Below are positions 20,202 to 28,904 of a stretch of 64,000 bases of DNA, in pieces. The translations under genes and the position numbers were made by a program. Source of the DNA: Staphylococcus hsinchuensis (GTDB lineage Bacteria; Bacillota; Bacilli; Staphylococcales; Staphylococcaceae); the NCBI RefSeq assembly GCF_038789205.1, contig NZ_CP128355.1, forward strand, positions 310,001-374,000, in the 5' to 3' direction. Below the pieces are notes generated by a model that saw only the letters and a list, made by a program, of their open reading frames with translations, did not search any database and had not been told where the DNA came from. Each line of letters starts with the position of its first letter. Positions within the stretch are counted from its first letter, which is position 1.

Positions 20202-20235
20202 GGAAACGCAAGAATTACACGTTCTTGCGATTTCC
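20202..20235 (-). other. Intercistronic hairpin between gntK and gntP
   Basis: GGAAACGCAAGAA pairs with TTCTTGCGATTTCC over a seven-base loop, one mismatch. No T-run follows on the minus strand, so it is more likely an mRNA-stabilising or partial attenuating structure than a full terminator. Confidence 0.6.
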
Positions 20236-20244
20236 ACAGTTACT

Positions 20245-21786
20245 TTATGTTGATATATGATTTCTTTGGAAGTTTGAGATTTCATGATAGCTTTCATCTA
20301 ACGATCGACTCAATTTAATAAATATTGAGACGAGTTGTTGATAAATACTCACATTATCTTGGTTAGGTTGATGTGCATTTGTCGTTCCTACCATGTCTTC
20401 AATAACAGAGAAATCATCAATCTCCCCAAGTGCTTTCATACCTAATACACACGCCCCTAGGCAAGAACTTTCGTAGCTCTCTGGAACAATTAAATCTGTA
20501 TCGAAAATATCTGACATCATTTGACGCCAAACTTCACTTTTGGCAAATCCACCTGTCGCTTTAATTGTTGAAGGTGTTTCATTCATAACTTCTATCAGAG
20601 CTAAATATACGGTATAAAGATTGAATAATACACCTTCCAATGCTGCACGGATCATGTGTTCTTTTTTGTGTGATAAAGTTAAACCAAAGAATGAACCTCT
20701 CGCATCAGCGCTCCACAATGGGGCACGCTCTCCTGCTAGATAAGGGTGGAATAATAATCCATCTGCACCTGGTTTAACACGACTTGCTATACGTGTGAGC
20801 ACATCATACGGATCAACACCTAAACGCTTAGCAGTTTCAACTTCGCTTGCTAACACTTCATCTCTAAGCCAGCGTAAAATGACGCCTCCATTGTTAACCG
20901 GTCCCCCTATGACATAGTGGTCTTCGGTTAATACATAACAGAAGATACACCCCTTATAGTCTGTGCGTGGCTTATCAATAACCGTTCTAATGGCACCTGA
21001 AGTCCCGATCGTTACGGCAACTTCGCCTTTTTTGAATGCATTCACACCTAAATTCGATAATACACCATCGCTCGCTCCAACTACGACAGGCGTATCTGCA
21101 TCTATGCCCATTAAAGTAGCATAGCGTCGTTTCATCCCTTTTAAAATATGTGTCGTTGGTACGATTTCTGGTAATTGTGATTCCTTTATTCCTAATAAAT
21201 CCAATACTTCTTTATCCCACGTCATTGACTCTAAATTATACATCCCCGTAGCTGAAGCCATTGATTGGTCAATGACATATTGTTCAAATAATTCATGGAA
21301 AATGTATGTTTTAATATCTGCAAACAACGCAGTTTGGTCGTAAATATTTTTTTGTTCATGTTTCAGCCAATATATTTTAGATAATGGAGACATCGGATGT
21401 ATCGGTGTTCCAGTGCGTTGATAAATAGTTAAACCATCGTGTTCGTTTTTTAATTTTTCTGCATATCGAGCTGAACGATTATCCGCCCATGTAATGTTTT
21501 CCGTTAATCTTTGATGCTTGTCATCCATGGCAATGAGACTATGCATTTGTGCACTAAACGAAATGAGTTTCAAATCTTCTTTAGCTATTTTTGATTCACG
21601 CATGACATATTTTACTGTCATTAGCACAGCATCAAATAATTCATCGGGATTTTCCTCTGAAGTTTCAACATTTGGTGTGTTTAAAGTATATCCAATATTA
21701 TGTTTCATAATAAATTGACCATTTTCATCGTAGAGCACTGACTTTGTACTCGTCGTCCCTATATCTACACCAATCATATATTTCAT
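20245..21786 (-). CDS. gntK: Gluconokinase
   Basis: FGGY-family carbohydrate kinase of 513 aa, phosphorylating gluconate to 6-phosphogluconate for the pentose phosphate pathway. N-terminal GVDIGTTSTKSVLYD, WADNRS, then VVVGASDGVLSNLG, TIGTSGAIR, PLWSADARGSFFGLT and the C-terminal ATGGFAKSEVWRQM of the kinase fold. AGGAGG lies eight nt before the ATG. It follows gntR by 32 nt. Confidence 0.95.
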   Translation of the reverse strand: MKYMIGVDIGTTSTKSVLYDENGQFIMKHNIGYTLNTPNVETSEENPDELFDAVLMTVKYVMRESKIAKEDLKLISFSAQMHSLIAMDDKHQRLTENITWADNRSARYAEKLKNEHDGLTIYQRTGTPIHPMSPLSKIYWLKHEQKNIYDQTALFADIKTYIFHELFEQYVIDQSMASATGMYNLESMTWDKEVLDLLGIKESQLPEIVPTTHILKGMKRRYATLMGIDADTPVVVGASDGVLSNLGVNAFKKGEVAVTIGTSGAIRTVIDKPRTDYKGCIFCYVLTEDHYVIGGPVNNGGVILRWLRDEVLASEVETAKRLGVDPYDVLTRIASRVKPGADGLLFHPYLAGERAPLWSADARGSFFGLTLSHKKEHMIRAALEGVLFNLYTVYLALIEVMNETPSTIKATGGFAKSEVWRQMMSDIFDTDLIVPESYESSCLGACVLGMKALGEIDDFSVIEDMVGTTNAHQPNQDNVSIYQQLVSIFIKLSRSLDESYHEISNFQRNHIST

Positions 21787-21818
21787 GGCGCGCCCTCCTC
21801 ATTTTTATATGATTAAGT

Positions 21819-22502
21819 TCATTTACTTAACCAGAAACTATCAATATCATCGCCTACATCATCAAAGTTTAAATGAAATGCTTGTCGTAATTTTTCTGGA
21901 TCTTGTTGTTCAACCGCTTCTATAAATACTGAATGATTATGATGAATTCGATCGAAATCTTTTGGGTCATGTTGCATTCTTTTTCTCATTGATAATAATA
22001 TAAGTGCTTCCATTACTGGCTTTAAATTATTCCAAAATGACTTTAAATATTGATGACCTGAAGTTAATATAGTGACCTCATGAAATTTCATATCGTGTTG
22101 TGTAAATGACTCAGCATCTTCAAACTGTACGGATACTTTCATCATTTCCAATTGTTTTTTCAACTCTTTAACAATATATGAACGGTCTTGTTCTCCTATT
22201 CGATTAAACGCGAAAGACTCTAACATAATACGTAGATCATAGAGCTCTCTTTTTTCCTTTTCATCAAAACGTAAGACTTCTGCACCCATTCTTTCTAAAT
22301 GAATAAGCTGGTCTTGCTTCAATAATTTAAAAGCATCACGCACCGGTGATCGGCTGACATTAAATTCCTTTGCGATTTGATTTTCAGTAAGTAAAGTTTC
22401 TGGAGTGATTTTGCCATCGACGATCATGAGTCGAATTTCGGCTGCTATTAATTCACCTTTCGAGCCATTCTCAAGCCATCTTTCGGGATATTCAAATTCC
22501 AC
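21819..22502 (-). CDS. gntR: Gluconate operon repressor GntR
   Basis: GntR/FadR-family transcription factor of 227 aa. The winged helix-turn-helix is at residues about 15-75 (LTENQIAKEFNVSRSPVRDAFKLL) and the C-terminal FCD ligand domain covers 85-220 with His residues likely binding metal or effector. By its place before gntK and by the operator upstream, gluconate should release repression, as in Bacillus subtilis. Confidence 0.93.
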   Translation of the reverse strand: MEFEYPERWLENGSKGELIAAEIRLMIVDGKITPETLLTENQIAKEFNVSRSPVRDAFKLLKQDQLIHLERMGAEVLRFDEKEKRELYDLRIMLESFAFNRIGEQDRSYIVKELKKQLEMMKVSVQFEDAESFTQHDMKFHEVTILTSGHQYLKSFWNNLKPVMEALILLSMRKRMQHDPKDFDRIHHNHSVFIEAVEQQDPEKLRQAFHLNFDDVGDDIDSFWLSK

Positions 22503-22529
22503 TGATTCATCACCTCTTTAACGTTCGAA

Positions 22530-22547
22530 ATACTTGTATACAAGTAT
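22530..22547 (-). promoter_or_regulatory. GntR operator
   Basis: Perfect 18-bp palindrome ATACTTGTATACAAGTAT, the sequence I recall for the Bacillus subtilis gnt operator. It lies 28 nt before the gntR start, positioned to block transcription of the whole cluster. Confidence 0.88.
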
Positions 22548-22569
22548 GGTAATACAACTCACTATTTTA

Positions 22570-22583
22570 TGCAAGCGCTTGCA
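22570..22583 (-). promoter_or_regulatory. cre (CcpA site) upstream of gntR
   Basis: Perfect palindrome TGCAAGCGCTTGCA fits the cre pattern TGNAANCGNTNNCA. It is 22 nt upstream of the GntR operator, so the cluster is under both glucose repression and gluconate induction. Confidence 0.8.
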
Positions 22584-22744
22584 TTCGTTTGTTTTATGCA
22601 CTTTTTAACATAAATCTTAAACATAGTTATTAATTATACAATATGAATTTCTGTTTCAAATTAGACAGTCATATGTTTTATTTCTGATAACTTGACCCCT
22701 AGCACTCTGCCCGACGTGTCAAAATACACATTTTATATTAAACA

Positions 22745-22786
22745 AAAAATGATTTCTATCTCCATAGGAAATAAAAATCATTTTTG
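22745..22786 (-). terminator. Hairpin after MerR regulator gene
   Basis: AAAAATGATTTCTAT pairs imperfectly with ATAGGAAAT...ATCATTTTT just downstream of the stop at 22799. Confidence 0.55.
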
Positions 22787-22798
22787 AGTAATATCTTA

Positions 22799-23521
22799 TT
22801 AATGTGTGCCCTCAACAACTGGAATACAGTGACTTTGAGTATGGCAGTGCGTACATGTCAATTGACGTGTACGCGGAGTATGTTTCGCACTCGCCCATTG
22901 TGTAAATGATGGTTTAAATATTTGCTGACAATGTGGACAAAGATATTTTAAATCTTTATAGATTATATTCGCCAAATACGTTGCACCGCCGAACAATAGT
23001 GGGAAAGTATATAATATTGGTTTCCATGTTTGTTTCAAAATACTTACTAACAGTGAGCTATATTGTAGTAACACTAACGGTATAAATCGCTTGCCAATAC
23101 ATTTTAATAAACGTGTTTCTGTTGCACTGTCATTCATTAGTTGATGTGTTTCGATTATTTTGGGTAACGGGGCTTCTACATCTTCACCAACATAGTGCTT
23201 AAATTTATGGATTTGCTTTAATGTTTCATGGATCTCGTCACGTTTTTGTTCTAATAGTCTTTCTTGTTGTGTGACAAGCGAACGCACAACTTTTAAACCA
23301 TTATCATCATTCAATATCGCTTTGATGTCTTTTAAACCGAAATTTAAAGACTTCAAAATTATAATGATTTCTAATCTTTCTTTACTTATTTCATCAAAGA
23401 TTCGACGTTGATCGTTTCCCTGTTGATTGGATTGTAACAACCCTTCTTTATCATAATACTGGACGGTCCTCACCGATACATTACACGACTTAGCAAGTTC
23501 CCCTGTCTGATATGTTGTCAT
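22799..23521 (-). CDS. MerR family regulator with C-terminal zinc ribbon
   Basis: Protein of 240 aa. Residues 3-70 form a MerR DNA-binding domain (YQTGELAKSCNVSVRTVQYYDKEGLL), followed by a coiled coil to about 115. Residues about 140-190 are hydrophobic, enough for one or two membrane helices. The tail has CPHC at 195-198 and CTHC at 223-226, a zinc-ribbon pair. Sits between gntR and relP, as in S. aureus. The effector is unknown; metal or redox sensing, or membrane tethering, is inference. Its promoter has a MerR-type 19-nt spacer. Confidence 0.82.
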   Translation of the reverse strand: MTTYQTGELAKSCNVSVRTVQYYDKEGLLQSNQQGNDQRRIFDEISKERLEIIIILKSLNFGLKDIKAILNDDNGLKVVRSLVTQQERLLEQKRDEIHETLKQIHKFKHYVGEDVEAPLPKIIETHQLMNDSATETRLLKCIGKRFIPLVLLQYSSLLVSILKQTWKPILYTFPLLFGGATYLANIIYKDLKYLCPHCQQIFKPSFTQWASAKHTPRTRQLTCTHCHTQSHCIPVVEGTH

Positions 23522-23543
23522 TTTAATTACCTCCTTGAGGCTT

Positions 23544-23574
23544 AGTCTAGTAAATGACGTAACGTCACTATCAA
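23544..23574 (-). promoter_or_regulatory. MerR-type promoter with 19-nt spacer
   Basis: Minus strand TTGATA (23569-23574) and TAGACT (23544-23549) are separated by 19 nt, and the spacer holds the dyad TGACG-TTA-CGTCA. Overlong spacers with a central dyad are the hallmark of promoters remodelled by MerR proteins, so autoregulation is likely. Confidence 0.75.
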
Positions 23575-23642
23575 CCTTTTCTTTAAAGTTTTAGAAAATG
23601 CTTATTCATAAAGGGAACATAAACATATGAAATTAACTTACA

Positions 23643-24338
23643 TTAGTTAGTGAATACTTCAGAATGAATACGTTGCATTTTATTTTCGATTGCGGTGATT
23701 TCTTCTGCACATTCGTGTAAATCAGTTTTATATTGTTCAGTATCGGTACTATTTTTATAACGAATCTTATGTTCTAAGCTCGCCCACATATCCATACCAA
23801 TCGTACGTATTTGTATTTCTACTGGTACAATCTCTACTGCATTCGCTAAAAACACAGGTACTGTTACGACGATATGTAAACTGCGATAGCCATTGCCTTT
23901 TGGATTTTTAATATAGTCTTTACGTTTAAGCAGTTTCACGTCTTCTTGTTTAAGTAATAACGACTCAATCATATAAATATCATCAAGGTAATTACAAATA
24001 ACTCTGATACCAGCGATATCTTGAATATGCTCTTTTGCCGCTTCAGTTGAAATGGGTAACCCTTTACGTTTTAATTTCTTCATTAAACTACGCATTTCCT
24101 TCACGCGACGTTCCATATGATGAATTGGATTATGTTTATACATTTGTTGGAAATGATCATCTAATATATCAAGTTTTGTACTAATTTCCTTTAATGCTGA
24201 AGAATATAGTTGTTCTAAAGAAACAAAACCGATCAATGATTCAAATGCCGCTTCAGAACTTGTAAATTCTCCAAAATTCTCTCTAAAGTCTGCCTTTAAG
24301 TCTTCAACATTTTGGGAATTATTTCGTTCGACATACAT
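23643..24338 (-). CDS. relP: Small alarmone synthetase RelP
   Basis: Single-domain (p)ppGpp synthetase of 231 aa, transferring pyrophosphate from ATP to GTP or GDP. It has no hydrolase domain. Synthetase motifs: [45 protein letters not shown]. Similarity to S. aureus RelP ([14 protein letters not shown] segment [16 protein letters not shown]) and the neighbouring gnt and MerR genes favour RelP over RelQ. The ATG at 24338 has GGAGG eight nt upstream. Confidence 0.93.
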   Translation of the reverse strand: MYVERNNSQNVEDLKADFRENFGEFTSSEAAFESLIGFVSLEQLYSSALKEISTKLDILDDHFQQMYKHNPIHHMERRVKEMRSLMKKLKRKGLPISTEAAKEHIQDIAGIRVICNYLDDIYMIESLLLKQEDVKLLKRKDYIKNPKGNGYRSLHIVVTVPVFLANAVEIVPVEIQIRTIGMDMWASLEHKIRYKNSTDTEQYKTDLHECAEEITAIENKMQRIHSEVFTN

Positions 24339-24433
24339 CTTTTGTGCCTCCATTTTTATACTAACCATTTATTATTATATCGAAATTAGTATTAAACATT
24401 AAATTATAACAGCCCAAAAGTCAGTAATCACAC

Positions 24434-24473
24434 AAAAATCCACCTTAAGAACGATAAGTTGCTTAAGGTGGAT
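24434..24473 (-). terminator. Terminator of DUF2188-type gene
   Basis: Perfect 12-bp stem ATCCACCTTAAG/CTTAAGGTGGAT with a 12-nt loop, followed on the minus strand by T5. Confidence 0.88.
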
Positions 24474-24503
24474 CGGTAACAATTCAGCTCATATTGACCT
24501 ATA

Positions 24504-24917
24504 TTACTCGTCTTTTTTATGTTCAATAATCTCTGTCGATCTATTATCTACAGTATTTCTCGCACGTTTCATTGCATCTTCTTTTTTGTCGAAAGTCGCA
24601 TAGGCTTGTTTAGCACCATCTGTTTTCACTTTCCAAACATCATCTTCAAAATACACATGTACGTCCTTATCATTCAATTCAGGGTTAGCATCTTCATCTT
24701 TATCATGTTGCGTTATTTTTTTATTCTTTAACTCTTCTTTTTCTTCTTTAGTAGCGTCTTTATACCATTGTTCCGCTTGTTTCGTCGCAATTGGAATCGC
24801 CTCTGATTCTTCATAACCATCTTTGAGCATGGCATTCGCAATATCTATCGCTTTTTTTCTCTCTAACTGATCTAAGTTTTTCAAACTTTGTGGATAGTCA
24901 TTCATTGTCCAAGGCAT
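24504..24917 (-). CDS. ChaB-like/DUF2188 domain protein
   Basis: Charged cytosolic protein of 137 aa. The N-terminal half (MPWTMNDYPQSLKNL, then DGYEESEAIPIATKQAEQWYK) resembles ChaB-type proteins; residues about 85-125 (VHVYFEDDVWKVKTDGAKQAYATFDKKE, split by the family pattern W-V-K...A-x-A-T-F-x-T/K) resemble DUF2188. Related staphylococcal proteins are often linked to general stress; here a GGGTAA box upstream gives weak support. Good AGGAGG site. Confidence 0.82.
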   Translation of the reverse strand: MPWTMNDYPQSLKNLDQLERKKAIDIANAMLKDGYEESEAIPIATKQAEQWYKDATKEEKEELKNKKITQHDKDEDANPELNDKDVHVYFEDDVWKVKTDGAKQAYATFDKKEDAMKRARNTVDNRSTEIIEHKKDE

Positions 24918-24954
24918 GATGAATCCTCCTTCGTTTTAATATGTCTTTGATTGT

Positions 24955-24980
24955 TTACCCTTAAATCGATCTTTTCACCC
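24955..24980 (-). promoter_or_regulatory. Possible sigma-B promoter
   Basis: Minus strand GGGTAA (24955-24960) fits the sigma-B -10; GGGTGA 14 nt upstream is a poor match to the GTTTAA -35. Offered as weak evidence only. Confidence 0.3.
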
Positions 24981-25002
24981 AATGCGTTGTTTCACAATAT
25001 AA

Positions 25003-25064
25003 AAGATGGACGTAAGCTACAGAACATTTCAAATAGCATGAAATGACTAACCTACATCCATCTT
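25003..25064 (-). terminator. Hairpin after FUSC gene
   Basis: AAGATGGA-CGTA pairs with TACA-TCCATCTT across about 40 nt, with a short T-run on the minus strand, directly after the stop at 25068. Confidence 0.6.
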
Positions 25065-25067
25065 AAA

Positions 25068-26960
25068 TTATCGTTCTTTAATACAGTTATTTTGTATGTT
25101 TTTTAATGTTGTTCGGATATATGTGTATTGAGGTAATGCGGGCACCTCTAAAGGTTTAATATGTGTACCTCTTTCAAAGTGTTTTGCAATATTTTCGAAG
25201 ATGAGTAAATATCTTCCCATCGTTTCATCATCTACGAAATACCTTTTCTCATTACTTAATGCACGCGTATAAATAAAGCTCATTTCTTCCAAGGCATAAA
25301 TACTTGGATAATAATATTGCAGTTCTTTCTTATCACTCGATAATTCACCATTAGCACTGTTATACATTTGAATCATGTTATTTAAGTGCACGCTGAGTTT
25401 CAACATTTCTTTTTTGTCTTCTTTTAAAGAATCATATTGATTACTAGAGAAAATATAATGAAACAATCGCGCTTCATGTCTCGTAACTTCGGCCAATGTT
25501 TTTGGAAGCATCAATGAGGATGTCTTACGTCCTATAAATAGTAAACAAACCACAGCAATAATAATTCCTGTAATCACATCTACTACCCTAGGTAATGCAT
25601 TGAGTATCGTTAAATGCCCTGAGGCTAAACCGTTTAACAATAGTACTTGTAACGTGACAAATATCACGCCATATGAATAATTAGCACCAACAATCATTTC
25701 TGTAATACCTGCCGAAATCGCTAATAATAGAATAGCCACTGGTATAGGTGGATGTGCGAGTAAAATGAGGGATAGTATTAACACGCCGACAATCGTTCCG
25801 ATACCTCTGGCGCCTGCTCGTTCGAAACTGTGTAAAGTGTGCGTACCAGTCAAAATCGTATGTGTACTTAAAGGCACCCAATACGCCTTGTCAAAATCAA
25901 ATAGCAGTGCAATCATAATCGAAATTGCCATAATAACGATATAACGTAAAGTATTTCTAAAGACAATTGATTCTAAGTTTAAATTCATTAACAATCGATG
26001 GCCATATATTGGCATACGAATATCCACTTCATGGGCTAAACGTTCATCGGAAGCGTTCATAATTACATCTACTTTAAATATGTTATCCACTAAGTTTTTA
26101 TATTCATCACCAACATCAATCGTTTGATTCCAACGATTATTGACTTGACCTTTAGCAAAAACAAGTTTAATCACAAAGTCTGTCATCTTTTTAATATCAT
26201 TTGGAAGCGGTCTTGCACCACTTTCATTAAGCTCTAATAAGTCAGAATGTATCCCTTGTGCAGTATTATGTAGTAATAATAAACGTTGAAATCGAGGGGA
26301 TGTCTTAAAGTTAGTAATGCTTGATGTCATCAATTGGTCATCTGAAGTTCTAAAGGTAGAAACTGCAAATTGTGAAGCTTTTGCGAATGCTTTAGGATCA
26401 TCAAAGTTATAAACCAATTGTTTAATCATATTAAAGTCATTTTGCACAGCTTTCATTTCTGCAGATTCTCTTGAAAATAAAATGACTAAAGCGACAACAA
26501 TCGTTGCTAATACACCACCTGTAAACATACAAGCACCTCTATATAATGCTTCTTCAGGTGCTACAGGGAAATTAGTCGGTAAACTATATGCGACGATGAA
26601 AAATATAGAAGATGGTCCCGGTATTTTAAAGGTACTAAAAATAAAATACGCTACAACAGATATGACTAATAAGAGTAACCCAAATATAATAGGTTGGTTA
26701 GCAGTAAGGGAGCCTAACGCCATTGCAGATGAAAGCCCTAAAGTACAAAATATTACAATACGTAATTTCGCTTGTGCAGTACCACCAAACACATAAATAT
26801 GTGCCAAAGTTCCTGTTGCAATTAACAACCCTGTCATGAAATGTCCAACTAAATAACCTATTATTAGAGGGACAAACATTAACATACCTTGACGAAAGCC
26901 TTTCTTCACGTCGACTTTCATAGAATTAAATTCAAGTAGTGATTTAAAATAATGATTCAA
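25068..26960 (-). CDS. FUSC family membrane protein
   Basis: Protein of about 630 aa with the aromatic-acid-exporter/FUSC layout: an N-terminal block of about six helices (residues 20-165), a cytosolic region, a second block of helices (about 335-475) with the conserved YWVPLSTHTILTGTH and RAGARGIGTIVG, and a cytosolic tail. Relatives export aromatic acids or act in envelope integrity; substrate unknown. TTG at 26960 is preferred because AGGAGG and GGGAG lie before it, whereas the ATG at 26981 is part of that site. Confidence 0.82.
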   Translation of the reverse strand: MNHYFKSLLEFNSMKVDVKKGFRQGMLMFVPLIIGYLVGHFMTGLLIATGTLAHIYVFGGTAQAKLRIVIFCTLGLSSAMALGSLTANQPIIFGLLLLVISVVAYFIFSTFKIPGPSSIFFIVAYSLPTNFPVAPEEALYRGACMFTGGVLATIVVALVILFSRESAEMKAVQNDFNMIKQLVYNFDDPKAFAKASQFAVSTFRTSDDQLMTSSITNFKTSPRFQRLLLLHNTAQGIHSDLLELNESGARPLPNDIKKMTDFVIKLVFAKGQVNNRWNQTIDVGDEYKNLVDNIFKVDVIMNASDERLAHEVDIRMPIYGHRLLMNLNLESIVFRNTLRYIVIMAISIMIALLFDFDKAYWVPLSTHTILTGTHTLHSFERAGARGIGTIVGVLILSLILLAHPPIPVAILLLAISAGITEMIVGANYSYGVIFVTLQVLLLNGLASGHLTILNALPRVVDVITGIIIAVVCLLFIGRKTSSLMLPKTLAEVTRHEARLFHYIFSSNQYDSLKEDKKEMLKLSVHLNNMIQMYNSANGELSSDKKELQYYYPSIYALEEMSFIYTRALSNEKRYFVDDETMGRYLLIFENIAKHFERGTHIKPLEVPALPQYTYIRTTLKNIQNNCIKER

Positions 26961-27294
26961 CGTCTCCCTACACCTCCTCATATTTAATAAATCATTGAAT
27001 CACTCGCGTTTAAACATGTATATCAAGTGAATCACAGTTTTATGTAAACAGTAAAAAGTGAGGTCGGTATACAAACGCTGATGATGGTCTAATTCAATCA
27101 TTGACGAATGTTGTCCAACCCCATTTATCAATTAGTTATTCCGAAAGTTCTTTCGTGTATCCACGAATTTTCATATTCTGAATTGAACGCCCTACTATTT
27201 TAACATTTTTCACTGTTTGAGCTATACCTTTTTCTAAAATTCAACAAAAGTTATAGTATTCATCTGGATACAATCATTCACTCAGTTACATGGG
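26961..27294. other. Intergenic region without recognised feature
   Basis: About 330 nt between the budA stop and the FUSC start, both on the minus strand. It is AT-rich; I see no clear hairpin with T-run, no operator palindrome and no open frame worth calling. It presumably holds the FUSC promoter. Confidence 0.5.
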
Positions 27295-27993
27295 CTATTC
27301 AGCTTCCTTTATGTCCTCATTTACTGTTGAATAATCAATTTCTGTATCACGGAACGCTTGATTATCCACAGGGAAATGTTGTTCTAACGTTTCGATATCA
27401 CTTATTTCAACAATCCCTTTATTTAATTCAAAATCTAACACATGTCCTCCAACTGTTCTTGCGTCATCGACAAAGTGTAAATGGAATCCACCTGCAGCAA
27501 TGCCATGAAATAAATATGGCGCATAAAACCCAACAACTGTACCATCAACTTGCTCATATTTAAATTCTGGTTGACGTTTTGCGGATTCAATCAATTTCTC
27601 ATATGGTGGATTTTGTTTTGGCATCATGCGTACATGCATCATTTCGAATTTACCTGTAATTTTCACTGCAATAAATGCATTTTGGGTTTTCGCTCTATCA
27701 ACTACCTCATTGAGAATTGCTTCATCATCAGTAATATTGCGCACTTCAAATGATTTATCTACTTTAAACGGTGTAACCGCAGCGTATGGCGTAAGTTCAC
27801 TTCCTTCTAAACGTTTAAACTCACCATATTCATTTGCATGGTAAGCGATACGATCTAATATAATAACCTCTCCATCAGAACCTGATAAAGTTCCGATACC
27901 TAAATCACCATGTTTCAAAATATCATCAATTGTGCTCGTTCCTTCCAATAAACCAGCCATCAACGTACCTAACGTACCATGTTGATATAACAT
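27295..27993 (-). CDS. budA: Alpha-acetolactate decarboxylase
   Basis: Cytosolic zinc enzyme of 232 aa converting acetolactate to acetoin, which diverts pyruvate into a neutral product. Family features: QHGTLGTLMAGLLEGT at the N-terminus, the YAPYLFHGIAAGGFHLHFVD metal site region (His-x-His) and GGHVLDF with the third histidine. AAGGAG lies 10 nt before the ATG. No acetolactate synthase gene is adjacent, so the substrate must come from elsewhere on the chromosome. Confidence 0.93.
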   Translation of the reverse strand: MLYQHGTLGTLMAGLLEGTSTIDDILKHGDLGIGTLSGSDGEVIILDRIAYHANEYGEFKRLEGSELTPYAAVTPFKVDKSFEVRNITDDEAILNEVVDRAKTQNAFIAVKITGKFEMMHVRMMPKQNPPYEKLIESAKRQPEFKYEQVDGTVVGFYAPYLFHGIAAGGFHLHFVDDARTVGGHVLDFELNKGIVEISDIETLEQHFPVDNQAFRDTEIDYSTVNEDIKEAE

Positions 27994-28182
27994 TTCATCA
28001 ACGCTCCTTACTATTGTTACGTTCTTATTTCTCTATTAGTGCAAACATTCCTTTATTTAAAATTATACATGTTTAAGTCAAGATACAATAGCTATGTGAT
28101 TAATATGTACTTTAAATAATTAATATTTTTGATATTATCATGATGAATAGACTTCTATTATATCTTTCAAAGGAGTAGTTCA

Positions 28183-28509
28183 ATGAATAATGAAGAGTTA
28201 GAATCAAAACTGTTATTGATTAAACAATCGATTGATGTATTACAAGAAGAGTTAGCTCCAAATTTAAAAACGAAAGACTTAGTATTACTACGTTATTGGT
28301 ATTCAGTAGATGAAATTGAGCATTTAAATAAATATCTATTTGATTTAACAGCTAATGATAAAAAAGTAAGTAAAAAAGTGTTTAAAAAGAAACTTTGTGA
28401 GATAAGAGATTTACCTGAAATTCCTATGGAGCAAGTGTTTGACATTTTAGAAGGATATAAAAATAGTGGTCTTCATGTAAACGTAATTAATCACATATTA
28501 AGAAATTAA
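28183..28509 (+). CDS. Hypothetical helical protein (DUF1878-like)
   Basis: Cytosolic, largely helical protein of 108 aa with an AAAGGAG site. The layout (N-terminal amphipathic helix, RYWYSVDEIEHLNKYLFDL, KVFKKKLCEI, a C-terminal EGYKNSGLHVNVINHIL) resembles the DUF1878 family of Firmicutes, for which no function is established. The match is by pattern only. Confidence 0.7.
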   Translation: MNNEELESKLLLIKQSIDVLQEELAPNLKTKDLVLLRYWYSVDEIEHLNKYLFDLTANDKKVSKKVFKKKLCEIRDLPEIPMEQVFDILEGYKNSGLHVNVINHILRN

Positions 28510-28587
28510 AAGTAATTTTGTTTAGTTAAATAGCTAATGTTCTGAAATACGAAATTATCTACGAATAATAAAAAATAAGTTGAGACA

Positions 28588-28668
28588 TGTTATAATCTTT
28601 AACCATAAGGCACCTCGTTAATTAAGATTAATTGTGCTTATTAAATTATACGTAAGGGCCTTATTTTC
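28588..28668 (+). ncRNA. Candidate small transcript
   Basis: An extended -10 (TGTTATAAT, 28588-28596) has no good -35. Shortly after it ATAAGGC (28605-28611) can pair with GCCTTAT (28658-28664), which is followed by TTTT. Promoter and terminator-like stem would define an RNA of about 65 nt. The stem is short and the loop long, so this is a weak candidate. Confidence 0.25.
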
Positions 28669-28704
28669 AATGTATTTTAATGTAAAATTACATATAAATG
28701 TGAA

Positions 28705-28802
28705 GTTTTCAGCGAGACTCTTGAGGGAACTGGACAAGCTGAAGACTACAGGCTGAAGCTGTCCCCTAAGAAAGCGAGCCAACAATACGAAGTATTGTAT
28801 AA
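28705..28802. repeat. Structured intergenic repeat element
   Basis: GC-richer insert in AT-rich surroundings. CTTGAGGG pairs with CCCCTAAG and GGACA-A-GCT with AGCTGTCC to form one branched stem; AAAGCGAGCC and then the hairpin ACAATAC-GAA-GTATTGT follow. From memory, units ending in such an AGCGAGCC plus palindrome module occur many times between genes in staphylococci. Only one copy lies in this window, so dispersal cannot be shown here. Confidence 0.55.
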
Positions 28803-28808
28803 AAAAGA

Positions 28809-28851
28809 AGCACTCAGATGAATTGAATTAAATCATCTGAGTGCTATTTTT
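28809..28851. terminator. Bidirectional terminator
   Basis: Perfect 13-bp stem AGCACTCAGATGA/TCATCTGAGTGCT with T-rich sequence on both sides, between converging genes. Confidence 0.9.
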
Positions 28852-28904
28852 CTGAGATTTATGTCCAAGACTCTTCACTATAATCATTAAGCAACACTTA
28901 AAAT

